Positions 8,354 to 16,168 of a stretch of DNA of 64,000 nt are shown here, in pieces. The stretch spans positions 1-64,000 of the forward strand of contig CACIUX010000003.1 in the NCBI GenBank assembly GCA_902589965.1. Reading direction: 5' to 3'. This stretch comes from an uncultured SAR86 cluster bacterium (GTDB taxonomy: Bacteria; Pseudomonadota; Gammaproteobacteria; Magnimaribacterales; AG-339-G14). The notes below the pieces were generated by a model. It was not told where the DNA came from. It made no database searches and saw nothing but the letters and a program-made list of their open reading frames with translations. Both the position numbers and the translations under genes were made by a program. Within the stretch, counting starts at the first letter, position 1; the number at the start of each line of letters is the position of its first letter.

Positions 8354-9264
8354 TAAAAGTTAATGTATTCCTCAAACCATCTTATAGTTTTTTCTAATCC
8401 TTTTTTTAATGAAGTTCTAGAGAGATCGCCAATAATGTCTTTTTCTTTTTCAGTATTTAGAAATTTTGATTCAGCCCCAACATATCTTGATTCATCATAC
8501 TCTATGAGACTAATGTCATAATCTACAATTTCGCATATTTCTTTGGCAAAACTTCTAATTGATAGCTCCTCATTAGCTCCAATGTTGACAATATCATTCT
8601 CAGTTTCCTTATCAAGAAGAATAAGGTCATCAATGAAATCATCAATGTATACAATTTCTCTTTTTTGATAGCCATTCCCCCATAAAATTACTTTTTTCCC
8701 TGTTTTTTTTGCAATTAAAATCTTTCTTATCAAATCAAAAATAAAGTGCATTTGTCTGCCATCTGAGTGATAACCAGGACCATAGATAGTTGAAGGCACA
8801 ACTGTAAGATAACTTAAACCAAATTGTTTGTTTATTGCTCTCAGTCCAGATTCCATAATCCTTTTTGTCATTGCATAAGTAAATAAACTATCTATTGGTT
8901 TACCGGAAAGATAGTTTTCTTCTTTAAGTGGCAGATTAGGATCATAAGAACAACTTGTGCCCATAGTTATTAACTTTGTATTAGGCTGATTTTCAAACCA
9001 AAAATTAATAATTGAGCTATTTATTTTCTGATTAATTATCCATTGCTCTCCAGGATGCTTCAAACAAAAATCTCCAGCCTGAGTCCATGCTGCAAGGTGA
9101 TATATCCTATCAAGCTCAGGATCAGTAAATAAATTAATCGAGTCATTCTTTGTTAAATCACAATTTTTGCTGTTCAAACATATTAATTCATGACCATCAG
9201 ACTCAAGTCTTTTTACTAGATGATGCCCCATGAATCCCGAGGAACCTGTTATAAGGATTTTAAT
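8353..9264 (-). CDS. NAD-dependent sugar epimerase/dehydratase with a probable AUU start
   Basis: This extended SDR has a nucleotide-binding motif ITGSSGFMG and a catalytic YAMTK motif near residues 137-141. The first ATG of the frame (9231) falls inside the glycine motif and would delete it. The frame is open upstream only to a TGA at 9268-9270. The only start that keeps the Rossmann strand and has a ribosome site is ATT at 9262-9264, four bases after GAGGTG; it gives 303 residues starting (M)KILITG. The start overlaps the stop of the upstream methyltransferase gene by 5 bp. Fold and context suggest a 4-reductase or epimerase acting on an NDP-sugar, similar to GDP-fucose synthase-type enzymes. 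Function is confident at family level only. Confidence 0.82.
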   Translation of the reverse strand: MKILITGSSGFMGHHLVKRLESDGHELICLNSKNCDLTKNDSINLFTDPELDRIYHLAAWTQAGDFCLKHPGEQWIINQKINSSIINFWFENQPNTKLITMGTSCSYDPNLPLKEENYLSGKPIDSLFTYAMTKRIMESGLRAINKQFGLSYLTVVPSTIYGPGYHSDGRQMHFIFDLIRKILIAKKTGKKVILWGNGYQKREIVYIDDFIDDLILLDKETENDIVNIGANEELSIRSFAKEICEIVDYDISLIEYDESRYVGAESKFLNTEKEKDIIGDLSRTSLKKGLEKTIRWFEEYINF

Positions 9265-10459
9265 TTTTCACCTCAACAGGAAAATAAAATTCTGTTCCAT
9301 CCTTTATCAATTCATAATTATTTTTCAGAATTTCCTCTTTAAAATTCCAAGCAAGCACATAATATACATCTGGTGGTTTTGATAACTCATTTTCCATAAC
9401 TACTTCGAGATGACTACCAGGAGAGAAAAGCCCCTTTCTTAAAGGATTAATCTCAACGAGCTTTGAAACTAAATTATTATCTATTCCAAAAAAATTAAGT
9501 AAGGTATTTCCTTTTACTGGAGCTCCCATTCCGAAGACTGTTTTATTTTTCTTCCTGCAGGATTCTAAAAAACTTAAGTTTTGATTCTTTATATCTTGTA
9601 ATTCATTTGCATAAGTAATATACGTTTCAGGTAAGTGTAATTTTTTAAGATCTTCTTCTTGAATCATTTTTTTTAATCTATTTGATTTTTTTCTTGAACC
9701 TTTATGCGAAACATATGCAATACAAGAACCTCCATGAATTGGCAATTCCTCTGAATCAAATATTTCTAAGCCATGAAGTTTAAGCAACGTTTCCAGCGGT
9801 CGAAGATTATAGTAGAGAAGATGTTCGTGATAAATTTGATCAAAAGCATAGTTTTCAATCATTTTTTTTAAATATATAAACTGAACTACAAATACTCCGT
9901 TATCCTTCAAAGCCTTTTTTATTCCTTTCGTCACGGAATGAAGCTCTTCTAGGTGAAAGAAAATTCCTGAAGCATTTATAACATCAAATTTTTTATTAAT
10001 GTGATTGACGAATTCTTCATTGAAGAAAGCGCATCTTGTATCTATTCCATTCCTATTAGCAATGTCAACAATGTTTTTTGAACTTTCTACGCCTAGAATT
10101 TCGTATCCTAAATTAGAATAATGCTTCAACTGGGTTCCATCATTTGAACCTATATCCAAGGCAGAAAGATTTTCAGAATTTTGAAAAAATTGTTCATGAA
10201 CTTTTAAAGCTAATGATTCAAAGTGACTATCTAATGTAGTTGTCATTCCAGAAAGATAAGTATGATTTGAAAACATGATTTCTTTTGGAACAGTGAAATT
10301 AAGTTGACTACAAGAACATTTAGGACAAAATTCCACCTCTAGTGGATAATATGGTTCCTTGCCAATTTCGCTTTTCTCCAAAAAGTTGTTACCCCAAGGC
10401 TGTTTTCCTAGATTGATTGTGGAGATTAACTTTGAATAGTTACATATTCTACAGTTCAT
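9260..10459 (-). CDS. Sugar C-methyltransferase (SAM-dependent, zinc-binding N-terminus)
   Basis: This 399-residue protein has the three-part layout of deoxysugar C-methyltransferases (NovU/TylC3-like). An N-terminal zinc site is formed by cysteines 3, 6, 45 and 48. A SAM-binding Rossmann domain follows, with ALDIGSNDG near residues 99-107, and the C-terminal domain carries GMGAPVKGNTLLNF. The signature YHEHLLYY and the HGGSCIAYV stretch in the middle are diagnostic of this family. These enzymes methylate the carbon next to a keto group of an NDP-keto-sugar, making branched sugars. The gene is 2 bp downstream of the heptose-kinase-like gene, and its stop overlaps the probable AUU start of the next gene. 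The methylated position is unknown. Confidence 0.88.
   Translation of the reverse strand: MNCRICNYSKLISTINLGKQPWGNNFLEKSEIGKEPYYPLEVEFCPKCSCSQLNFTVPKEIMFSNHTYLSGMTTTLDSHFESLALKVHEQFFQNSENLSALDIGSNDGTQLKHYSNLGYEILGVESSKNIVDIANRNGIDTRCAFFNEEFVNHINKKFDVINASGIFFHLEELHSVTKGIKKALKDNGVFVVQFIYLKKMIENYAFDQIYHEHLLYYNLRPLETLLKLHGLEIFDSEELPIHGGSCIAYVSHKGSRKKSNRLKKMIQEEDLKKLHLPETYITYANELQDIKNQNLSFLESCRKKNKTVFGMGAPVKGNTLLNFFGIDNNLVSKLVEINPLRKGLFSPGSHLEVVMENELSKPPDVYYVLAWNFKEEILKNNYELIKDGTEFYFPVEVKN
9269..9274 (-). promoter_or_regulatory. Shine-Dalgarno sequence deciding a non-ATG start
   Basis: The minus strand reads GAGGTG followed by AAAA and then ATT. This six-base match to the anti-Shine-Dalgarno sequence lies inside the last codons of the methyltransferase gene and is ideally placed for the ATT at 9264. 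It lies 38 bases from the ATG at 9231, too far to serve it. Confidence 0.65.
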
Positions 10460-10461
10460 TT

Positions 10462-11463
10462 TTATCCTTTAAATATTAATTTAGTCCCAGAAAAATCTAC
10501 TTTAAAATCAATGCAATTTTTTTCTCCAAAATACCTTATAAATTTTTTTTTGGCATCCAAAGGCATGATGAAAAGAAAAAAGCCTCCGCCTCCTGCACCA
10601 CATAACTTTCCTCCATAAGCCCCCATACTTAATCCTTTATCATACATTTCATCTAAATAATCAGCTGATATCTTTTTTGTGAGTGATCTTTTGATCATCC
10701 AATACTCATTCAGCAATAAGCCTATTTCTTTAATAGTATTGTCATTGTATTTTGTGAGAAGTTTTTCAGCATCAGAAACGGTTTTAAATATTTCATTGAG
10801 GCTATTATTTAATCTTTTACTTTTTGTTTTTTTTATTTGTTCTGCTGCAATAGAGGAAGCACTTCTTTTTTTTCCAGTATGGACAAGCAGCATGCTTTCT
10901 TCAAGCTCAGATAGATTTCTCTCTGAAAAATTGATTGATTTTCTAGTTATTTTGTCCTTATGAAAAGAAAATTTATTAAAACCTCCATAAGCAGAATGTA
11001 AATGGTCTTGAACACCAACATCCTCTTTCAGAATATTTCGATCTAAAAAAATTGCTTTATCAGAAAGTTTTTTTTTAGATAACTTGTTCCCTTTAATTTC
11101 AGAGATCAATTTTATGAATCCAGTTGAAAAGCTAGATGAACTTCCTAGTCCTGAGCTAGCAGGTAAATCAGCTTGAAAAGAAAAATCAACAGGTGAATTA
11201 AAATTTAAGTTTTTCATACCTTCTCTAACACAAGGATGAAAAATATCATTTATCTTTGTTGTAGTTTCAAGTTTTGAGTAAGCCAATCTATATTTGTAAT
11301 CAACATAATCATTCGTGAGCAATCCACCCAAGTAAATATACTTATTTATAGAGAAACCAATTACAGAGCCTTTATTTTCTTCAAAATATTCTGGATAGTC
11401 AGTTCCACCGCCAAATAAACTTACCCTGTAAGGCGATCTAACGAGGAAATATCTCTCAGACAT
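10462..11463 (-). CDS. GHMP kinase, HddA-like heptose 7-phosphate kinase
   Basis: This 333-residue protein has the full GHMP kinase set: YRVSLFGGGTDYP near residues 12-24, the ATP loop PASSGLGSSSS near residues 101-111, and the C-terminal glycine-rich motif CGAGGGGFFL near residues 288-297. It matches D-glycero-alpha-D-manno-heptose 7-phosphate kinases in length and motifs. Together with gmhA at 12391 it suggests synthesis of an activated manno-heptose. The remaining steps of the GDP-heptose route (GmhB phosphatase, HddC guanylyltransferase) are not in this window. Its start overlaps the previous gene's stop by 8 bp (ATGTCTGA). Fucose kinase-like activity is an alternative within the family. 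Confidence 0.85.
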   Translation of the reverse strand: MSERYFLVRSPYRVSLFGGGTDYPEYFEENKGSVIGFSINKYIYLGGLLTNDYVDYKYRLAYSKLETTTKINDIFHPCVREGMKNLNFNSPVDFSFQADLPASSGLGSSSSFSTGFIKLISEIKGNKLSKKKLSDKAIFLDRNILKEDVGVQDHLHSAYGGFNKFSFHKDKITRKSINFSERNLSELEESMLLVHTGKKRSASSIAAEQIKKTKSKRLNNSLNEIFKTVSDAEKLLTKYNDNTIKEIGLLLNEYWMIKRSLTKKISADYLDEMYDKGLSMGAYGGKLCGAGGGGFFLFIMPLDAKKKFIRYFGEKNCIDFKVDFSGTKLIFKG

Positions 11464-12385
11464 TTGAAAATAAGCTTGTCCTAAAGGAAGCGTAGCCTTT
11501 GATTAATTCTTTGATTCCATCATCAAGAGAAAAAGATGGCTTAAAACCTGTACTTTCAATTTTTTCATTACTTACCAGATAATCTCTTTTATCAGGATCT
11601 TCGCCTATCTTAGACTCTATAAAAGTAAAATTAGGGAGATGCTCTTTGATTTTTTTACAAAGCTCTAATTTAGTTAAATTAGCTGAAGAAAGACCAACAT
11701 TAAATGGCTCGTTATTCATTCTTTCATAATTATCTATAGCGTGAACGAAAGCTCTAGAAACATCTCTAATATGAATAAAATTTCTTCTGAAAGAACCTTC
11801 GAAGATTATCAAGGCACTATCAAACATTGCCCTGTAAACAAAATCATTAACTATAAGATCTAAACGCATTTGTGGTGACATTCCAAAAACTGTAGCAAGT
11901 CTGAATGTAATGCCATTCCCAGATTGCAGTATTAAATCTTCAGCTTCACATTTAGACTTTCCATATAAAGAAATGGGATTTAGAGGAGAATCCTCTGTAC
12001 ATAGTTCATCATTATTAGAAATACCATAACCACTATTAGTAGTGGGGAAAATAATTTTTTGTTCAGTGGAAATATTATCAACAATCAATTTAATTGCATC
12101 AAAATTAGTGGACTGCGCATTAATAGGATCCTGTTTGCATAATGGAGCCCCTACCAGCGCTGCAAGAGGTATTATCATTTCAACACGATTTAAAATTGAT
12201 TTTAAAATCTTTTCATCTCTCACATCGCCTTTGATGATGTGAAAACTTTTGTTACTACAAAAGAAAGCTAAAGATGGATTATTTTTTTCAAATTTATCCA
12301 AAACATACACTTCATGCTCTTTCAATAAATAATGAATAAGAACTGAGCCAATATATCCACTACCTCCTGTTACTAGAATTTTCAT
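11456..12385 (-). CDS. NAD-dependent nucleotide-sugar epimerase/dehydratase
   Basis: This 309-residue extended SDR has the motif VTGGSGYIGS near residues 5-14 and catalytic SLYGKSK (tyrosine and lysine of YxxxK) near residues 139-145. Proteins of this fold interconvert or dehydrate NDP-sugars with bound NAD. Placed between gmhA and the heptose-kinase-like gene, it is a candidate for modifying a GDP- or ADP-heptose, but this is inference from position. The stop overlaps the next start by 8 bp, and 5 bp separate it from gmhA, so the three genes form one tightly coupled unit. Confidence 0.85.
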   Translation of the reverse strand: MKILVTGGSGYIGSVLIHYLLKEHEVYVLDKFEKNNPSLAFFCSNKSFHIIKGDVRDEKILKSILNRVEMIIPLAALVGAPLCKQDPINAQSTNFDAIKLIVDNISTEQKIIFPTTNSGYGISNNDELCTEDSPLNPISLYGKSKCEAEDLILQSGNGITFRLATVFGMSPQMRLDLIVNDFVYRAMFDSALIIFEGSFRRNFIHIRDVSRAFVHAIDNYERMNNEPFNVGLSSANLTKLELCKKIKEHLPNFTFIESKIGEDPDKRDYLVSNEKIESTGFKPSFSLDDGIKELIKGYASFRTSLFSNV

Positions 12386-12390
12386 ATGAT

Positions 12391-12954
12391 TTATAAAAAG
12401 TTTTTTTCAATTCCCAAACAAATATAATGATAAGCAATGAGATGACCTTGTTGAATCATTGGTACTGATTTTGAAGGAATTCTAATAATAAAATCGGAAA
12501 ATTTTAAAAGATCGCCGCCTGTTTCACCCGTAAGGCTAACGATGTTTAACCCTTTTTCTTTTGCTACTTCTGCTGCTAACAAAACATTTTTCGATGTCCC
12601 CGAAGTACTTATACATATTAAAGATCCACTCACAGAAGCGTGCGCCTCTACTTGCCTTGAAAAAACAGTTTCATAAGAGTAATCGTTTGACCAAGCAGTA
12701 AGTATGGCAGGGTTTGAAGAAAGAGAGATAGCATTTAAAGCTTTTCTTTCTTCAAGAAACCTACCTACCAATTCTCCAGTTATATGCATTGCGTCACTAG
12801 CAGAACCACCATTACCACAGACAAGAAGAGCTTTATTTGAAGATATTGATTTTGAAATTAGGTCAATAGATCCAAGAATATTTTCCTTTATATCATCAGA
12901 ATTTAATTTATGCAGAACCTGCAAAGAATCATCAAGATATTTGTCCCAACTCAT
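12391..12954 (-). CDS. gmhA: D-sedoheptulose 7-phosphate isomerase GmhA
   Basis: This 187-residue SIS-domain protein has the GmhA motif CGNGGSASDAMH at residues 46-57 followed by ELVGRF, whose glutamate (61) aligns with the catalytic Glu65 of the E. coli enzyme. A second SIS motif, STSGTSKNVL, follows, and the C-terminal QQGHLIAYH supplies the second catalytic position, histidine 171. GmhA isomerises sedoheptulose 7-phosphate to D-glycero-D-manno-heptose 7-phosphate in the cytoplasm, the first step of heptose synthesis for LPS. The neighbouring HddA-like kinase suggests that this copy feeds the GDP-heptose branch. DiaA-like or other SIS roles are less likely because both catalytic residues are present. 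Confidence 0.88.
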   Translation of the reverse strand: MSWDKYLDDSLQVLHKLNSDDIKENILGSIDLISKSISSNKALLVCGNGGSASDAMHITGELVGRFLEERKALNAISLSSNPAILTAWSNDYSYETVFSRQVEAHASVSGSLICISTSGTSKNVLLAAEVAKEKGLNIVSLTGETGGDLLKFSDFIIRIPSKSVPMIQQGHLIAYHYICLGIEKNFL

Positions 12955-12961
12955 AATAATT

Positions 12962-14020
12962 TCAAAGGTTTAATGTATATTTAATAGCCTTTTCCCAAGA
13001 ATCCTTAAATGAAGAAGAGGTATGAAATACTTTATTATCTTCTAGAGATACATTATCTTTTGTAAGCTTAGAAGTAGCGGCTTCAAATGATGATGGATTT
13101 AATTCATCAACCCAAAATACATTCGAGTTATCGCGAAATTTTTCAAATGCCCAATCTAATTTTGTTGATATTATTTTTTTACCGCAGCTCAAAGCTTCCA
13201 TAAAAGGTCCACTAGTTCCTGAAGAATAAGATTTTACATTGTATGGCAAAACTAAAACATCTATTTTATTTAGAATCCAAGCATATTCTTCATCTGAAAT
13301 ATACCTACTCAAAAAAGTTACTCTCGAATTAAGTTTGAAAGTTTTTTCTAAATTTTCTAACTTTTTTTTCATATTTTTATCATTTGCTACTGCATGAATT
13401 AGAAATATCGAATGAGGGATTTTACTTAGAGTTCGTTTAATTATATCTTCATAAAGATATACACCTTTTTCTTCTCTTAACACTCCTGTAAAAGCAAAAA
13501 TAAGACTAACACTCTCCAGAATATTTACTTCCTTAGGTTTGAGTATCTCGGAGAATTCCCTATTAGGAATGTCAATTTTAAAAGTTTCATTGAAAGTATT
13601 TTCTGAAGATAAAATTTTATTTGAATCAGATACTAATACAAAATTAGACTTTGTAAAAAAAGACCTTAGAAAGAAATTTAGTAAAGCTTCTTTAAAAAGA
13701 TTGTCATCATAAATTCTTCTTTTAAAAAAAATAATTTTAGCCTTTGTAATACTGCTTAGAATATACAGACATAAAATATCATGAGTAGTTGGAGTGGGAA
13801 GGATAATAATACATTTATCCTTTCTTATAATATTGAACAAATTTATAAAAGTGGAAAGAAAAATTCTTGTTTTGCTGAGTTTATTTCTATTCAGATGTTT
13901 GAAAGGAATTTTTTTAAGTAAACTATAAGACTCTGAAATTGAAGAGATTAACTTTTTGTTATAAAAATCTTCATGTCCTGACTTTGATAAATTTGAACTT
14001 GAATCAAATAAATAAATCAA
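12962..14020 (-). CDS. Glycosyltransferase, GT-B fold (family 4-like)
   Basis: This 352-residue protein ends in a typical GT4-type C-terminal half: FAFTGVLREEKG, the strand-helix DVLVLPYN, and a SGTSGPFMEALSCGKKII stretch with the family's conserved glutamate and glycine. The N-terminal half is divergent. GT4 enzymes transfer sugars from NDP-sugar donors with retention. The start is TTG; the first in-frame ATG lies far into the protein. It sits between two SIS isomerase genes, 7 bp upstream of gmhA and 17 bp downstream of the second SIS gene. Donor and linkage cannot be predicted. Confidence 0.8.
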   Translation of the reverse strand: MIYLFDSSSNLSKSGHEDFYNKKLISSISESYSLLKKIPFKHLNRNKLSKTRIFLSTFINLFNIIRKDKCIIILPTPTTHDILCLYILSSITKAKIIFFKRRIYDDNLFKEALLNFFLRSFFTKSNFVLVSDSNKILSSENTFNETFKIDIPNREFSEILKPKEVNILESVSLIFAFTGVLREEKGVYLYEDIIKRTLSKIPHSIFLIHAVANDKNMKKKLENLEKTFKLNSRVTFLSRYISDEEYAWILNKIDVLVLPYNVKSYSSGTSGPFMEALSCGKKIISTKLDWAFEKFRDNSNVFWVDELNPSSFEAATSKLTKDNVSLEDNKVFHTSSSFKDSWEKAIKYTLNL

Positions 14021-14037
14021 ATCTCAATAATCCTTAA

Positions 14038-14571
14038 TTATTTTAGTTTGACCATATTAATCTGATCAATGGCACTAGTAAGAATTATCATATGAATGCA
14101 TTCAATGATGTTGTAAATATTTGAATTTACTCTGAAATTTATTTCTGAAGATTCAATAACTTCTTTGTTTGGTCTGGGACCAGTTAAGCTCACTAACTTT
14201 AGTTTATTTTTTTTACAAAACCGAGCAGCTTTTACAATATTTTCCGATTTTCCGCTCGAAGAGATTAATATTACTAGATCATCCTTTTCATAATAATGAT
14301 TTAATGCCTCTTTCATCCAGTTTTCATAACCAAAATCATTTCCAAAGCATGTTATCAAAGAAGGATCATGAAAAGTATGAGCTTTGATTTTTGTAGCTTT
14401 TGTTAGATCATTGGCTATGTGACTTGAAATCGCAGCGCTGGCACCATTTCCCAAGATCATAACTTTATTTTGGTTTGTTTTAGCATCCTTCAACATTTCC
14501 ACCAAAGATAAGATATCTACTTCATAACCTTCAAAGATTAGTTCATAATTCTTCAAATATTCTTTAATCAT
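14038..14571 (-). CDS. SIS-domain phosphosugar isomerase, GmhA-like paralogue
   Basis: This 177-residue SIS protein has LGNGASAAISSH near residues 40-51 and ISSSGKSENIV for sugar-phosphate binding. It looks like GmhA but differs at the active site. The glutamate of the GmhA ELTG motif is aspartate 55 here (ANDLTK), while a histidine in the C-terminal helix (IECIH, about residue 160) is kept. It may isomerise a different ketose phosphate or have altered activity. It is the first gene after the largest non-coding gap in the window and leads the gene group that contains gmhA and the HddA-like kinase. The substrate is not known. Confidence 0.72.
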   Translation of the reverse strand: MIKEYLKNYELIFEGYEVDILSLVEMLKDAKTNQNKVMILGNGASAAISSHIANDLTKATKIKAHTFHDPSLITCFGNDFGYENWMKEALNHYYEKDDLVILISSSGKSENIVKAARFCKKNKLKLVSLTGPRPNKEVIESSEINFRVNSNIYNIIECIHMIILTSAIDQINMVKLK

Positions 14572-14826
14572 GATGGAAAATATAAATATACCTTTATTGA
14601 ATGTAGTGAAATGAATTTTTTAAAACTATATTCAAGAAATTCAAAACCTCATTAAATTTTTTTTAGCCAAACTAAAAACCTTTTTAAGTTCCGAGTTAAC
14701 ATTCAAAAAACATTATCATACAGTTATCAAAACCATTGGTGAAGAAAAAAGAGATTCAAAGTAATTATTCCTCCATACCAAATATTAATGATTCTATAAA
14801 GGATTAAAGTATTTATTTAGAATTTA
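14572..14826. other. 255 bp intergenic region, the largest gap in the window
   Basis: This AT-rich stretch separates the flippase gene from the SIS-isomerase gene group. I see no coding frame of note, no tRNA and no convincing sigma-70 promoter. It contains a short perfect inverted repeat of seven bases (TTTTTAG at 14660-14666 and CTAAAAA at 14672-14678, five-base loop) that lacks the GC stem of an intrinsic terminator. A promoter for the 14571-to-5544 gene group would be expected here, but I cannot place one. Confidence 0.5.
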
Positions 14827-16158
14827 CTAAAAATTAATTTCTCTTTTGTAATTATTTCTTCTGTGAATGAAATAAATAGTTACCACAAATGGAAAAGCAG
14901 ATGATGCGACTATTGCATAAAAAATAGGTAATGTTTGTATGCTGAAATATTCTAATGCGATGTAGTTTGAAATGAAGACCGAAATAGAAAATAAAACAGA
15001 AATTTTCATAATTGGATCAATTTTGTGGGCTCTTAAATATGCACTCATTGGGGCACCTAAACTTGAAAATATCATCCCAATTGCAAAATAAATAAAACTA
15101 GACATTGGCATTAGCCTTGTAAGAATGTCAGGAAATAAAGACTCCACAAAATAGAAAGATATTAAAATAGAGATAATCAGAAGAATGCCCAAAATAAGAA
15201 CTATTAAAGCCAATCTCATTACAAGCTTATCCATAGCTTTGATATCTTTATTTGAAGCTAAAACACCAAATTTATGGAAATTCACAGAAACTAAGACAGT
15301 TGTCAAACTTATTACTGCTAATAAAATAGTCAAGCTTAAGCCCATCCTACCTGCATCTTCAGCGCCATAAAATACAAAAGTCATTGGCGTTATAGTAGAA
15401 ATCGCAAAAATACCTGATAAAGCGCTTATTGCAATTTTTATTTGCAAAGGAAGCAGGTCCTTAATCCAATTGAATGAATTTGATATTTTTTTAATATTGG
15501 ACTTAAATAGCTGAAAAAAAATCTTCCTATACTTATGGATAAAAAATAAGTATGGAATCATGGAAATCAAATATGAAATAGGTAAACTCCAAAGGTTAAA
15601 ATCTAAGTAAAGGAATAACCAAAAGGATAATGCAAATACCACTGTGTAAAAAAGCCTAAGAAGATAAACATCCTTTAATTTGCCAAGACCTTCCATAAAG
15701 CTCAAAAATAATAATGTAAAAAGATTAAAGGACAAAAAAATTACAAAAGCTATCCATGGGAATTGCCATGAAATTTTTTCTGAGGATGAATCAAAAATTA
15801 AAAAGCCAATTATTAAGGATGAAAATAATAGACACAAAGAGGCGCCTAGATACCACTTGAGCGCAAATTTAAATATTTCTTTAAGATAATTTAATTTAGA
15901 AAGTGTTCCTTTTAAAAATTGTTTATGAAATCTAATTTCATCTATCTCATGCGATATGAAAGTAATTAATACTTGAGTTAAACCAAGTTCGAATAGCAAA
16001 ATTAAACTCAAAAAACTTTGAAAAGTAGAAATAAATCCTTGAGTTTCAAGATCTACATATTTATAGATAAAGTAAACCGAAATTGGTCCAATTAAAATGC
16101 TAAAAATTCTTGTTAAGAATGCATAATGTGATTCATTAATGTTTTTAAAAACTTTCAC
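14827..16158 (-). CDS. Wzx-like polysaccharide flippase
   Basis: This 443-residue protein has about twelve hydrophobic segments spread evenly along its length, alternating with short basic loops, as in the MOP/PST exporter superfamily that includes Wzx. The N-terminus (FLTRIFSILIGPISVYFIYKY spans about residues 14-34) and the pattern of paired helices fit flippases that move undecaprenyl-linked repeat units across the inner membrane. It is the only candidate for that role in the window and pairs with the Wzy- and Wzz-like proteins. The start is GTG, 10 bp after the dehydrogenase gene. Sequence conservation in this family is poor, so the call rests on topology, length and context. Confidence 0.75.
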   Translation of the reverse strand: MKVFKNINESHYAFLTRIFSILIGPISVYFIYKYVDLETQGFISTFQSFLSLILLFELGLTQVLITFISHEIDEIRFHKQFLKGTLSKLNYLKEIFKFALKWYLGASLCLLFSSLIIGFLIFDSSSEKISWQFPWIAFVIFLSFNLFTLLFLSFMEGLGKLKDVYLLRLFYTVVFALSFWLFLYLDFNLWSLPISYLISMIPYLFFIHKYRKIFFQLFKSNIKKISNSFNWIKDLLPLQIKIAISALSGIFAISTITPMTFVFYGAEDAGRMGLSLTILLAVISLTTVLVSVNFHKFGVLASNKDIKAMDKLVMRLALIVLILGILLIISILISFYFVESLFPDILTRLMPMSSFIYFAIGMIFSSLGAPMSAYLRAHKIDPIMKISVLFSISVFISNYIALEYFSIQTLPIFYAIVASSAFPFVVTIYFIHRRNNYKREINF

Positions 16159-16168
16159 AAAGTTTTTA

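Noticed and set aside
9231-9231. ATG at 9231 as the start of the epimerase gene
   Set aside because: It removes the first strand and two glycines of the NAD-binding motif and has no Shine-Dalgarno sequence, while the ATT at 9264 has both.
14660-14678. Perfect 7 bp inverted repeat in the intergenic gap as a terminator
   Set aside because: The stem is nearly all A/T and no U-run follows on the strand where the flippase transcript runs, so it does not fit an intrinsic terminator.
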